The notes below the pieces were generated by a model that was given only the letters and a program-made list of their open reading frames with translations, was not told where the DNA came from and searched no databases. A DNA stretch of 64,000 nucleotides from assembly GCA_035259385.1 (NCBI GenBank), contig DATFWL010000183.1, positions 62,001 to 126,000 on the forward strand. The letters are read 5' to 3'. The position numbers and the translations under genes are program-made. The DNA is from QHWK01 sp035259385. GTDB taxonomy: Bacteria > Acidobacteriota > Vicinamibacteria > Vicinamibacterales > CAVVIG01. Shown here in pieces: positions 14,823-23,098 of the stretch (positions are counted from its first letter, which is position 1; every line of letters starts with the position of its first letter).

Positions 14823-15854
14823 ATGACGTCGTGGTCCCGGCGAATCGTCGTCATTGCCGCGATCGCGTCCGCGTGCGGCGGTCGCGTCGGCTCGCCCCAT
14901 CTCGTCGAAGGCGCGGCGCCGGCAATGGGATCCGATCTGCGGCTCACGGCGTGGACGGCCGACGAGGCGGCGGCGCACGCGGCGTTCGACGCGGCGTTTC
15001 GCGAATTCGATCGACTCGACGCGTTGATGAGCGTCTGGCGGGCGGGCAGCGATGTGCTGCGGATCAACGAGGCTGCCGGCACGCGAGCGGTCGCCGTCAG
15101 CCCGGACGTGCGCGAAGCGCTGCGCGCCGCGCGCCAGGTGAGCGAGTGGACCGGCGGCAAGTTCGACGTCACATTCGGGCCGCTCGCCGATCTCTGGAAG
15201 TTCGATCATCAGAACGAAGATCACAGCGTGCCGGCCGCCGACGCGGTCCGCTCGCGCCTGCCGCTCATCGACTACCGGCAGATCGAGATCGACGACCGCG
15301 CCGGCACGGTGTTTCTGCGGCGCCCGGGCATGCAAGTGCATCTCGGCGGCATCGGCAAGGGCTATGCTGTCGAGCGCGCCGCTGCCATCCTCCGCCGCGC
15401 CGGGCTCGCGGATTTCATGATCCAGGCTGGCGGCGACCTGTACGTCGCCGGCCTGAAGGCTGGCCGCCCCTGGCGGCTCGGGATCAACGATCCGCGCGGC
15501 CCCGACGGGAAAAGCTTCGCCACGCTCGATCTCACCGACAGCACGTTCAGCACGTCGGGCGACTACGCGCGGTCTTTCATCAAGGACGGCATCCGCTATC
15601 ACCACATCATCGACCCGTCTACCGGTCAGCCCGCGCGCGGTTGCCGGAGCGTCACGATCGTGGCGGACAGCCCGCTGCTCGCCGACGGCCTGTCCACCGG
15701 CGTGTTTCTGCTCGGACCCGAGGCGGGGATGGCGCTGATCGAGCGCCTGCCGCACGTCGAGGGCGTGATCGTGTCGGCGAAGAACGAGGTGCTGATTTCG
15801 TCCGGGCTCGAGGGAAAGGTGACCCTGCTCTCGCAGCCCACCGATGCCCCGTAG
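14823..15854 (+). CDS. apbE: FAD:protein FMN transferase, exported (ApbE)
   Basis: A 343-residue flavin transferase that moves FMN from FAD onto a Thr/Ser of exported redox proteins. A signal sequence MTSWSRRIVVIAAIASAC ends in a possible lipobox (ASAC), so it may be a periplasmic lipoprotein. ApbE motifs follow in order: MGSDLRLTAW, FRELDRLDALMSVWR-like helix, GGIGKGYAVERAAAIL, FMIQAGGDLYVAG, FSTSGDYARSF, HHIIDPSTGQPA and ADGLSTGVFLLG (metal and FAD binding). The start at 14823 is chosen for the signal peptide. Its likely client is the FMN-binding protein encoded convergently at 16727-17275. The gene end shares a palindrome with the convergent polyferredoxin gene. Confidence 0.92.
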   Translation: MTSWSRRIVVIAAIASACGGRVGSPHLVEGAAPAMGSDLRLTAWTADEAAAHAAFDAAFREFDRLDALMSVWRAGSDVLRINEAAGTRAVAVSPDVREALRAARQVSEWTGGKFDVTFGPLADLWKFDHQNEDHSVPAADAVRSRLPLIDYRQIEIDDRAGTVFLRRPGMQVHLGGIGKGYAVERAAAILRRAGLADFMIQAGGDLYVAGLKAGRPWRLGINDPRGPDGKSFATLDLTDSTFSTSGDYARSFIKDGIRYHHIIDPSTGQPARGCRSVTIVADSPLLADGLSTGVFLLGPEAGMALIERLPHVEGVIVSAKNEVLISSGLEGKVTLLSQPTDAP

Positions 15855-15894
15855 GTGTGTCGGACCGATGGGCCCGTCTGGTCCCGCACACTAC
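15851..15894. terminator. Large imperfect palindrome joining two convergent stop codons
   Basis: GTAG-GTGTGTCGGACC pairs with GGTCCCGCACAC-TAC (10 of 12 plus the outer bases), with a nested GAT-GGGCCC-GTC at the tip. It contains both the apbE stop (15852-15854) and the polyferredoxin stop (15891-15893). It is probably a bidirectional terminator of repetitive-element origin. Confidence 0.6.
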
Positions 15895-16727
15895 GCGGAC
15901 AGAAACGCGTTTCCCTTGCGCCGCAGGATGATCCAGTGGGGGCACTTCTGCTGATCGAGGTAGAGCCGCTCGCAGTCGTCGCAGCGGACGCACTCGCTCT
16001 TCACGATCTGCGGTCCGCGAATGGCGCCCCACTCGCAGGTCTTCTCGCAGATCTTGCAGGTCCTGCATTCGCTCCATCGCTTGATGCGGAACACCGTGAG
16101 CGACGACAGGATGCCGAGCGTCGCGCCGACCGGGCAGAGGAAGCGGCAGTACAGGTTGCGGACGAACACGGTCGCGACGAGCAGCACTCCGAGACCGATC
16201 CACATGCCGGTCGTCCCGAACAACCCGAACATCCAGAACGGTTCCGCGTAGCGGATCGGCGACGCGACGTCCTTCGTGATGAGGTAGTAGATCATCACCA
16301 ACGCCAGCACGCCGTACTTGATCCACGCCGCACGCCGTTCGAGCGCACGCGGCAACTCGACGCGCACGCGTGCGGGTATGACCGCGTCCATCAACTGCGT
16401 GAGCGCACCGAAGGCGCAGACGCGGCCGCAGTACAGCCGCCCCCACAGCACGGTGGAGACGACCACGAAGAGCGAGAAGAGGTACCAGGCGAGGCTGTAC
16501 TTGAACGGCGGCAGACTCAAATCGGTGAGCCGGAACACGTCGCTGATCGACACGAGGCTGCTCTTCATGAACCCCATGTAGCCGACCGCGGCCACCAGCG
16601 CGGCGTACTTCAGCCGCACGCTCTTGCGGAAGAAGCTGATCATCGTGAGCGTGATGAACGCCGTGAGCAGCGTCAGGTCGAGCGCCTGGGGACCGAGGAT
16701 CTCTCCCCAGGTGTCCGCGCTCCCCAC
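15891..16727 (-). CDS. Membrane polyferredoxin, NapH/NosR C-terminal-like
   Basis: A 278-residue protein with about six transmembrane helices (e.g. LTLLTAFITLTMISFF; YSLAWYLFSLFVVVSTVLWG; YGVLALVMIYYLI; MWIGLGVLLVATVFV). It has the paired loop motifs LYCGRVCAFGALTQ and LYCRFLCPVGATLG, of which the first has CA where CP is usual. A C-terminal cytoplasmic ferredoxin part follows: CRTCKICEKTC and CVRCDDC with a distant CP, about two 4Fe-4S clusters. This matches the electron-carrying half of NosR/NapH/RnfH-like proteins. The GTG start shares one base with the stop of the FMN-binding gene. The pair likely passes electrons across the membrane to an FMN-bearing periplasmic partner. Confidence 0.85.
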   Translation of the reverse strand: MGSADTWGEILGPQALDLTLLTAFITLTMISFFRKSVRLKYAALVAAVGYMGFMKSSLVSISDVFRLTDLSLPPFKYSLAWYLFSLFVVVSTVLWGRLYCGRVCAFGALTQLMDAVIPARVRVELPRALERRAAWIKYGVLALVMIYYLITKDVASPIRYAEPFWMFGLFGTTGMWIGLGVLLVATVFVRNLYCRFLCPVGATLGILSSLTVFRIKRWSECRTCKICEKTCEWGAIRGPQIVKSECVRCDDCERLYLDQQKCPHWIILRRKGNAFLSA

Positions 16728-17275
16728 TACTTCGCGGCCTCTGCCGGGAGCAGCTGCTTCGCGACCATCCGCGACGCGTCGCGAATCGCCCGCGTCGCGC
16801 TGCCGATGCTGATCGACGCGCGCGAGACGGCGTCGACGTCGCCACCGACGCGGAACGGATCGGTGATCTTCTTGCCCTTGAACTGCGCTGCAAATTTCGG
16901 CGGCTCGACCGAGAAGTACCCGTACGGCTCCGAGTTGTAGGTGACGATGACGCCGCTGAGCACACCGGTCATGTCCATGCCGACGAGAATGTGAATCGGC
17001 CCGTGATACCCGTGCTCCTCCGGCACGAGATCGGTGGTCCAGAAGGCGATGCCGATCGGCTTCTCGCCCGGGTTCGACTTCGGATCGGCCGCGTAGGCGT
17101 TGAAGTGGAGCGGCTCGCCGGCGAGCGGCGAGAACGTCCGCGCCGCGGGGAAGAGGCGCTTCAGTTCGGCGGACGGGTCGGGCAGCGTGTAGATACGATC
17201 GGCGGCCGCGACGAGCACGACGCCGCAGCACGACGCGAGCACCAGAGTGGCAAGCCGTTTCACCCGGAAATTCAT
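16727..17275 (-). CDS. Exported FMN-binding protein (NosR N-domain/RnfG-like), variant flavinylation motif
   Basis: A 182-residue protein with a signal peptide (ATLVLASCCGVVLVAAA) and one FMN-binding domain (~residues 70-170: IGIAFWTTDL, GPIHILVGMDMTGVLSGVIV, GKKITDPF). ApbE normally attaches FMN to the Thr of D-x-x-S-G-A-T. Here the site reads DAVSRAS (148-154), so S154 would be the acceptor and the Gly is Arg. Flavinylation is therefore plausible but not certain. It is coupled to the polyferredoxin gene and convergent with apbE, forming what looks like a split NosR-like electron module; no nitrous-oxide genes are seen. TATAAT lies 11 bases before the ATG. Confidence 0.82.
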   Translation of the reverse strand: MNFRVKRLATLVLASCCGVVLVAAADRIYTLPDPSAELKRLFPAARTFSPLAGEPLHFNAYAADPKSNPGEKPIGIAFWTTDLVPEEHGYHGPIHILVGMDMTGVLSGVIVTYNSEPYGYFSVEPPKFAAQFKGKKITDPFRVGGDVDAVSRASISIGSATRAIRDASRMVAKQLLPAEAAK

Positions 17276-17286
17276 GGGAGTCAGCG

Positions 17287-17292
17287 ATTATA
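17287..17292 (-). promoter_or_regulatory. TATAAT -10 element of the FMN-binding protein operon
   Basis: A perfect TATAAT on the minus strand ends 11 bases upstream of the ATG at 17275, predicting a ~5-base leader. No ribosome site other than the overlapping GGGAG next to the ATG can be placed in such a leader. Confidence 0.5.
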
Positions 17293-17396
17293 CCCGCCGC
17301 GTCGCGGACGTTGAACCGCCGTCGAGCCGCGCTCTCTCGCCTGCGGCGCCGGCAGCATCGGCGCAACTCCGGCCATCATCGTGAACGTCCACGACC

Positions 17397-18500
17397 TCAG
17401 GCGCCGCCGATCGCCTCGGCCACGTAGTCGATTTGCGCGTCGGTGAGCTCGGCGTACATCGGCAGCGACAGGATCCGTGCGGCAGCCCGTTCGGTCGCCG
17501 GAAAGTCGCCGGGCGTATAGCCGAGCGACGCGCACGCCTCCTGCAGATGCGCCGCCACCGGATAGTGAATGCCGGTCTCGACGCCTTGCGCGCGCAGGCG
17601 CGCCTGCAGGCGGTCGCGATCGTCGCTCTCGACGACGTAGAGGTGAAAGACGTGCTCGGCGTTGGCGGAGACCGACGGCGTCGCGACGCGACCGCGCAAC
17701 CGGACGCCGTAGGCTGCGGCGTGGCGGCGCCGGAGGGCGTTCCACCGATCGAGATGCGGCAACTTCACCCGCAGGACGGCAGCCTGCAGCGTGTCGAGGC
17801 GCGAGTTGGTCCCGGCGACTGCGTGGTGATATTTCACGCGCTGCCCGTAGTTGCGCAGCAGGCGGATCTTCTCCGCCGCCCGGTCGTCGCTCGTCGTGAC
17901 GATGCCGCCGTCGCCGAACGCACCCAGATTCTTCGACGGATAGAAGCTGAACGCCGCGGCCGCGCCGAGGCTGCCGGCGCGGGCGCCCTTGTAGCGCGCG
18001 CCGTGCGCCTGCGCGGCATCCTCGATCACGAGCAGATTGTGCCGGCGCGCGACCGCCGACACCGCATCCATCTCGACCGGCTGGCCGTACAGATGGACCG
18101 GCACGATCGCGCGGGTTCGCGCGGTGACGGCGGCGGCGATTGCGCCGGCGTCGACCGTGTGGCTGGCGGGGTCGACGTCGGCGAAGACCGGCGTCGCCCC
18201 GGTCGCGAGAATCGCCAGGATCGTGGCGATGAACGTGTTCGCCGGCGCGATCACCTCGTCGCCCGGTCCGATGTCGAACGCGCGCAGCGCGAGCTCGATT
18301 GCGGCGAGTCCCGTCCCGACGCCAACGGCATGCCGTGTGCCGATGTACGCGGCGTACTCGGCTTCGAACTGTTCGACGGCGGCACCCAGGATGAAGTCGC
18401 CGCGCTCGATCACCGCGCTGACCACGCGAGTGAGCTCGCTGCTCAACGCCTTGTGCTGAGCCGCCAGGTCGACGAACGGCACGCGCATGGCTGCAATCAT
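17397..18500 (-). CDS. DegT/DnrJ/EryC1-family sugar aminotransferase
   Basis: A 367-residue PLP enzyme of the SHS2-like sugar aminotransferase family. Opening VPFVDLAAQHKAL; cofactor region AIELALRAFDIGPGDEVIAPANTF; VFADVDPASHTVD; IEDAAQAHGARYKG; and the Schiff-base lysine in FSFYPSKNLGAFGDGG. These enzymes transfer an amino group to 3- or 4-keto nucleotide sugars. The ATG at 18500 overlaps the glycosyltransferase stop (ATGA), fixing the start. With the upstream oxidoreductase and acetyltransferase it fits the WlbA-WlbC-WlbB order of steps for a 3-acetamido sugar, so a 3-amino transfer is the best guess. Confidence 0.88.
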   Translation of the reverse strand: MIAAMRVPFVDLAAQHKALSSELTRVVSAVIERGDFILGAAVEQFEAEYAAYIGTRHAVGVGTGLAAIELALRAFDIGPGDEVIAPANTFIATILAILATGATPVFADVDPASHTVDAGAIAAAVTARTRAIVPVHLYGQPVEMDAVSAVARRHNLLVIEDAAQAHGARYKGARAGSLGAAAAFSFYPSKNLGAFGDGGIVTTSDDRAAEKIRLLRNYGQRVKYHHAVAGTNSRLDTLQAAVLRVKLPHLDRWNALRRRHAAAYGVRLRGRVATPSVSANAEHVFHLYVVESDDRDRLQARLRAQGVETGIHYPVAAHLQEACASLGYTPGDFPATERAAARILSLPMYAELTDAQIDYVAEAIGGA

Positions 18501-19204
18501 CGTTTCAATCCAAGCCCCAGGTACACGACCGGCCGGACGATGCTCCACCAGTCGACGAACGGACGCATCTTGGTGTACCCGAGCGTGTGAGGCGGGTAGA
18601 TCTTCGTGACCGCCACCTCGACGTGCCGGTAGCCGAGGCGGATCGCCTTCAGCATGAGGTACGGCTCGAGCTCGTACTTGTCCAGCCAGTCCTGGCGCCA
18701 GTCGATTCGGGGATCGCGAAGCAGCGCCGTGCGGAACGCGCGGAACCCGTTGGTGCTCTCGGTGACGCGCTTGCGCGCCGCGATCGAGAAGATCAGCGGG
18801 TGCACCAGGCGCGTGCCGATGACGCGATACGACGGCATGTTGCCGAAGCCGCCGCCGCCGAGGTAGCGCGAGCCCTGCACGAAATCGGCGGCGCCCGCCT
18901 CGATCGGGCCGAGCAGCCGCGGAATCTCGAGCGGGTCGTCCTTGTCGTTGCCGGCGTGTATCACCAGGACGTCGTATTGCCGATCGAGTGCGTACTGGAA
19001 CACCCGCTTCATCGACGCGCCGATGCCCTGGTTCGTGTCGCTGCGCAGCACGATGATCCGCGAATCGATCCCGTCGAGCGCGGCGTCGGTCGAGCCGTCG
19101 TCGTGGACGAGCAGATCGTAGGAACGTTCGGTGGGATGCCGGGCGAGCGTGCGTCTGATCTTCTCGCCTTCGTTGTAGGCGAAGGTCGCGGCCAGGACGC
19201 GCAT
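18497..19204 (-). CDS. Family 2 glycosyltransferase
   Basis: A 235-residue GT2 enzyme. MRVLAATFAYNEGEKI opens the nucleotide-binding half, with HDDGSTDAALDGI as the DGS/T motif, HAGNDKDDPLEIP as the metal-binding DxD-like region and GSRYLGGGGFGNMPSYRVIG as the acceptor loop. The C-terminal end has a hydrophobic patch (IVRPVVYLGLGL) that may touch the membrane. It resembles dolichyl-phosphate-mannose-synthase-like transferases. It lies within the acylamino-sugar cluster with 0-4 base junctions on both sides, suggesting it transfers the sugar or an adjacent residue to a lipid carrier. The donor is unknown. Confidence 0.85.
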   Translation of the reverse strand: MRVLAATFAYNEGEKIRRTLARHPTERSYDLLVHDDGSTDAALDGIDSRIIVLRSDTNQGIGASMKRVFQYALDRQYDVLVIHAGNDKDDPLEIPRLLGPIEAGAADFVQGSRYLGGGGFGNMPSYRVIGTRLVHPLIFSIAARKRVTESTNGFRAFRTALLRDPRIDWRQDWLDKYELEPYLMLKAIRLGYRHVEVAVTKIYPPHTLGYTKMRPFVDWWSIVRPVVYLGLGLKR

Positions 19205-19900
19205 CTACCGGCGCGTCTTCGGCGGCCGGGTCACCGGCCGTGGCAGCGGCGGGACGGTCGTCCATTCGGGACGCCGGCGCACGTCGAGTCCGTGGTCGTA
19301 TGGGATGACGATGCCGAACGGACACTCGATGGCGTCGACGGGCCCGATCACCCGCGCCGGGTTGCCGGCCACGAGCATGCCGGCCGGCACGTCCGCGGTC
19401 ACGACGCTGCCCGCGCCGACGAGCGCGTTCTCGCCGATTGTGATCAGCGGCAGCAGCGTCGCGTTGACGCCGATGCGCGCGCCTTTGCGTACGGTCGGAC
19501 CCTGCATGCACTTGGTGCACATCGGGTGCGGATCGTTCGCGATGGTCACGCCCGGCGCAAGAAAGACGTCGTCGTCGAGCGTCGTGAACTGCGCGACGTA
19601 GACGTTGCAATGAATCCGCACGCGGTCGCCGAGCACGCAGCCGTAGTCGATGGTGGAGTTGTTCCAGAGCGTGCAGTGGCTGCCGATGCGGTTCTCCTCG
19701 CGAACGATCGCGTGGTGGCCGGTCTCGAAGTCGTCGCCGATGTCGACCGCGGCGTAGATGATCGTGCCGGCGCGGATCCGCGCCGACGCCCCGATGCGCG
19801 TGGCGCCGACGATGCCAGGCCGGCCGGACGGGTACCCGAGCAGCACGCCCGGATCGATCGCCGCGCCCGCTCCGATGTGGACGTCGACGGCGCCGGGCAC
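19205..19900 (-). CDS. Left-handed beta-helix acyltransferase (WlbB/WbpD-like N-acetyltransferase)
   Basis: A 231-residue protein made mainly of hexapeptide repeats (IGAGAAIDPGVLLG; IGASARIRAGTIIYAAVDIGDDF; LGDRVRIHCNVYVAQFTTLDDDVFLAPGVTIANDPHP; IGVNATLLPLITIGENALVGAGSVVTADVPAGMLVAGNPARVIG). NDPHP and NP-AR are typical of sugar N-acetyltransferases of the WlbB/WbpD group. GTG at 19900 is chosen because it follows the upstream stop by one base with GAGG as ribosome site; earlier in-frame codons overlap the oxidoreductase. It would acetylate the amino group placed by the aminotransferase. Confidence 0.85.
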   Translation of the reverse strand: MPGAVDVHIGAGAAIDPGVLLGYPSGRPGIVGATRIGASARIRAGTIIYAAVDIGDDFETGHHAIVREENRIGSHCTLWNNSTIDYGCVLGDRVRIHCNVYVAQFTTLDDDVFLAPGVTIANDPHPMCTKCMQGPTVRKGARIGVNATLLPLITIGENALVGAGSVVTADVPAGMLVAGNPARVIGPVDAIECPFGIVIPYDHGLDVRRRPEWTTVPPLPRPVTRPPKTRR

Positions 19901-19901
19901 G

Positions 19902-20942
19902 TCACACCTCAACAGCGGCACCTCGGGCGGAGATCGACGCCTCGATCGCGGCGAGCGTGCGCACGACGCCGATGCCGAAGCGCGCGGGGACCAGCGGCGG
20001 CCGGCCGGCGAGCACGGCATCCACGAAGTCGCTGCACTGGTTCTTCAGCGGCTCGCTCGGTTCGACCTTCGGACTGATGATGTCGCCGTCACGCACGAGC
20101 AGCTTGAACTCGCCGTACGAGTCCGCAATCGCCTCGCCGACCGAGACGCCGCGCTCGAACACCCGCACCCGTTCGGCGTCGTTCAGATCGTTGAAGACGA
20201 CGCGCCGCCGGCTGCCGACCGCGACGACCTCGCGGACCTTGTTCGGATCGGCCCAGCTGACATGGATGTTGCCGACGACGCCGTTCGAGTAGCCGAGCGT
20301 CGCGAAGGCGATGTCGTCGCGATTGGTGCGGAGCACGCGCGTGCCGATCGCGGACGCCCACTGCGGCTGCTCGTCGAGCAGGTAATTGAAGATCGCGATA
20401 TCGTGCGGCGCCAGGTCCCAGACGGCGTTGACGTCGTGCCGGATCGGGCCGAGGTTGGTTCGCGTCGCGTGCAGGTAGTACGGCTGGCCGAACTGCGCGG
20501 CGCCCATGTGCTCCTTCATCGTCCGCACGCCGGCGTTGTAGAGGAAGGTGTAGCCGACCATGAGCGTCCGTTGCACCGAGTCGGCGAGCGCGCAGACAGC
20601 CGCGGCGGTGTCGGCGTCGAGCGCCATCGGCTTCTCGACCAGCACATGCTTGCCGTGCTCGAGCGCCTGCCGCACCAGCCCGGCGTGCGTGGACGCCGGC
20701 GTCGCGATGACCACGCCGTCGACGTCGTCGCGCGCGAAGAGATCGTCGACGCGAGTGCAGGTCGCGATCGCGCGATAGCGCCGGCGCACGAGATCCAGAC
20801 GATCGGCGCTGCGATCGCACACGGCGGTCAGTTCGGCAGAGGGCAGGTCGTTGATGACGCGCGCGTAGTTCGGCCCCCAGTAGCCGAAGCCGACGAGCCC
20901 GACCCGAACCCGCTGCCCGGTCTGGGAGCGGTGAGGCTGCAC
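19902..20942 (-). CDS. Gfo/Idh/MocA-family nucleotide-sugar dehydrogenase (WlbA/WbpB-like)
   Basis: A 346-residue NAD-dependent oxidoreductase. Rossmann motif VRVGLVGFGYWGPNYAR near the N-terminus; VIATPASTHAGLVRQALEHGKHVLVEKPMA with the conserved EKP lysine; NAVWDLAPHDIAIFNYLL with the catalytic D-x-x-x-H. WGPNYARV and the DLAPHD form are characteristic of the 3-dehydrogenases that precede sugar 3-amination. GTG at 20942 is preferred; a TTG at 20981 is an alternative and neither has a clear ribosome site. It is the first gene of the four-gene cluster (20942 to 17397), which would make a 3-acylamino sugar for surface polysaccharide. Confidence 0.85.
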   Translation of the reverse strand: MQPHRSQTGQRVRVGLVGFGYWGPNYARVINDLPSAELTAVCDRSADRLDLVRRRYRAIATCTRVDDLFARDDVDGVVIATPASTHAGLVRQALEHGKHVLVEKPMALDADTAAAVCALADSVQRTLMVGYTFLYNAGVRTMKEHMGAAQFGQPYYLHATRTNLGPIRHDVNAVWDLAPHDIAIFNYLLDEQPQWASAIGTRVLRTNRDDIAFATLGYSNGVVGNIHVSWADPNKVREVVAVGSRRRVVFNDLNDAERVRVFERGVSVGEAIADSYGEFKLLVRDGDIISPKVEPSEPLKNQCSDFVDAVLAGRPPLVPARFGIGVVRTLAAIEASISARGAAVEV

Positions 20943-21044
20943 AGAATTTTCAACACTAATCTGACGGGTACCGCGAGTCAACCGACCGTCGCCGCGGCGA
21001 CGGCGTCGAGGCAGAGGCCGCGACCGAATTCTTGATTGCAGCGA

Positions 21045-22970
21045 TCACCGATCGATGGCCTCCCGAATGCGCCGGCGCAAATCGCGGGGCGTGAACGGCT
21101 TCTGCAGCATCGCGACGCGGGTCGTCCGCTCGCTCAGCGACAGCGTTTCCTCCGTGTAGCCCGACATGATGATGACGCGCAGGTGAGGATAGCGGTCGAC
21201 CAGGATCGCGGCGAGCTCGACACCGGTCCTGCCGGGCATCATCGCGTCGGTCAGCAGCAGGTCGATCGCCCCGCGATGGGCGTCGGCAATCGCCAGCGCT
21301 TCGTCAGCCGACGCGGCGAGCAGCAGCTTGTAGCCGTCGTTGCGCAGCGCTGACGCGACCAGGTTGCGCACGGCGGGCTCATCTTCGGCGATCAACAGCG
21401 TCTCGTGTCCACGCGGGCGTTCGGTGCGCGCCTGCGCCGGCGGCAATCCCTCCGCAGGCGCCTCCTGGCCGGCGGCGGGCGGAAACAGGAGGCGGAATGT
21501 CGTGCCGCGACCGAGCTCGCTGTCGACGAAGATGAAGCCGCCAATCTGCTTCATCGTGCCGTAGACCATCGACAGCCCGAGCCCGGTGCCCTTGCCGGCG
21601 TCCTTGGTCGTGAAAAACGGCTCGAAGACGCGGGCCTGCGTCTCGCGCGACATGCCGTGCCCCGTGTCGGCGACCCGCAGCACGATGAAAGTGCCGGGCG
21701 TGATCGGCAGGTGCGTGCGCGCGTATTCGTCGTCGACCGGCTCGATGGCGGTGGACATCGTGAGCTGGCCACCGGCCGGCATCGCGTCGCGCGCGTTCAC
21801 GGCGAGGTTGATGATCGCCTGCTCGATCTGGCCCGGATCGCCGAGCACGTCGAGCTGCGCGTCGGCCAGCGCGGTCTGGACCCGCACGTCGGGTCCGAGC
21901 AGCCGCGACAGCAGACGACTGATCGCCGCGACCGTCCCGTTGAGATTGAACACGCGCGGCTGCAGCAGCTGCTTCCTGCTGAACGCGAGCAGCTGGCGCG
22001 TCACCGAGCCGGCGCGCTCGGCGGCCCTGCGAATCTCCTCGACGTCGGCGCGCGCGACGTGATCGGACTGCAGCTCGCCCAGTGCCAGCTCCGCGTACCC
22101 GGCCATCGTCGTCAGCGCATTGTTCAGATCGTGGGCGATGCCGCCGGCCAGACGGCCGATCGCTTCCATTTTCTGCGCCTGCCGCAGCTGGTCCTCGAGC
22201 TGCCGCCGCTCGGTGATGTCCTGAACCGTGCCGATCATGCGAACGGCGTTGCCTGTGGCGTCGCGCTGCAGCGAGCCGCATTCCTGCACCCACCGCACGC
22301 TGCCGTCGGGCCGCACGATCCGGTGCTCGATGTCGAACGCCCGGTCGCGCTCGATCGCCGCGGCGCCGGCGGCGCGGACCGCCTCGCGATCGTCGGTGTG
22401 GACCAGCTCGAAAAACGCCTCGGACGTTCCATCGAACTGACCCGCCGGAACCCCGAAGATACGGTGGGTCTCAGCGGACCAGCCGACGTTACCGCTGCCA
22501 TCGAGCTCCGCGACCCAGCTCCCGATGTGCGCGACGGTCTGCGCCTGCTCCAGAAACGCGCGATGCTGCTCGAGCGATTCGGCCGTGCGCACCGTGGAGC
22601 CGACGTCGCGAAAGCTGGCGACGCGCCCGACGACCCGTGAGCCAATCTGGTGCGGCGCGACGTATCGCTCGATGATGCGGCCGTCCTTGAAGCGGAGCAC
22701 GTCGAGCCGCCGGCTTGCCGGATCGGTCCAGAGATCCTGCGTCGCCACCAGGGTGCCGTTGCGATCGTCGAGCTCTTCGCTCATCCGGCGCAGAACGGCA
22801 TCGAGGCCGCCCGCGTCGATGTCCTCGCGCGTCAGCCTGAACATCTCGAGAAATTGACGGTTGGAGTGAATGACGCGGCGCTTCAGGTCGACGACCAGAA
22901 TGGCGTCGTGCGTCGCGTCGAGAGTAGCCTCGAGCAGAGCAATCGTTTCTTCGAGCGTCGGACGGTCCAC
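21045..22970 (-). CDS. PAS-domain hybrid sensor histidine kinase with C-terminal receiver
   Basis: A 641-residue soluble hybrid kinase. PAS 1 is ~10-125 (DATHDAILVVDLKRRVIHSN), PAS 2 ~140-260 (VQDITERRQLEDQL). HisKA has GRLAGGIAHDLNNALT. The HATPase_c domain has NLAVNARDAMPAGG, VADTGHGMS and FEPFFTTKDAGKGTGLGLSMVYG. A receiver at ~520-640 carries ETLLIAEDEPAVR, the phospho-acceptor DAMMPG and the conserved lysine in LQKPFTP. No transmembrane helix is visible, so it senses a cytoplasmic signal. The GTG start directly abuts a GCGTGGA/TCCACGC palindrome. No response regulator is adjacent; its target is unknown. Confidence 0.9.
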   Translation of the reverse strand: MDRPTLEETIALLEATLDATHDAILVVDLKRRVIHSNRQFLEMFRLTREDIDAGGLDAVLRRMSEELDDRNGTLVATQDLWTDPASRRLDVLRFKDGRIIERYVAPHQIGSRVVGRVASFRDVGSTVRTAESLEQHRAFLEQAQTVAHIGSWVAELDGSGNVGWSAETHRIFGVPAGQFDGTSEAFFELVHTDDREAVRAAGAAAIERDRAFDIEHRIVRPDGSVRWVQECGSLQRDATGNAVRMIGTVQDITERRQLEDQLRQAQKMEAIGRLAGGIAHDLNNALTTMAGYAELALGELQSDHVARADVEEIRRAAERAGSVTRQLLAFSRKQLLQPRVFNLNGTVAAISRLLSRLLGPDVRVQTALADAQLDVLGDPGQIEQAIINLAVNARDAMPAGGQLTMSTAIEPVDDEYARTHLPITPGTFIVLRVADTGHGMSRETQARVFEPFFTTKDAGKGTGLGLSMVYGTMKQIGGFIFVDSELGRGTTFRLLFPPAAGQEAPAEGLPPAQARTERPRGHETLLIAEDEPAVRNLVASALRNDGYKLLLAASADEALAIADAHRGAIDLLLTDAMMPGRTGVELAAILVDRYPHLRVIIMSGYTEETLSLSERTTRVAMLQKPFTPRDLRRRIREAIDR

Positions 22971-23098
22971 GCGTGGAAATCCACGCCAAGTATGCCATCA
23001 GCCGGAACGCCCGGCTGGCCAATGCGTTGCCCGCACCACGAATGTCTGGAACGGGTCGCCCGCACCAGCCAACGGCTGGCCGGGGACAGCCGAACCCC

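Noticed and set aside
19902..20942. The Gfo/Idh/MocA protein as the inositol dehydrogenase
   Set aside because: Its WGPNYARV and DLAPHD signatures and its place in the amino-sugar cluster fit WlbA; the protein at 39782-40807 fits IolG much better.
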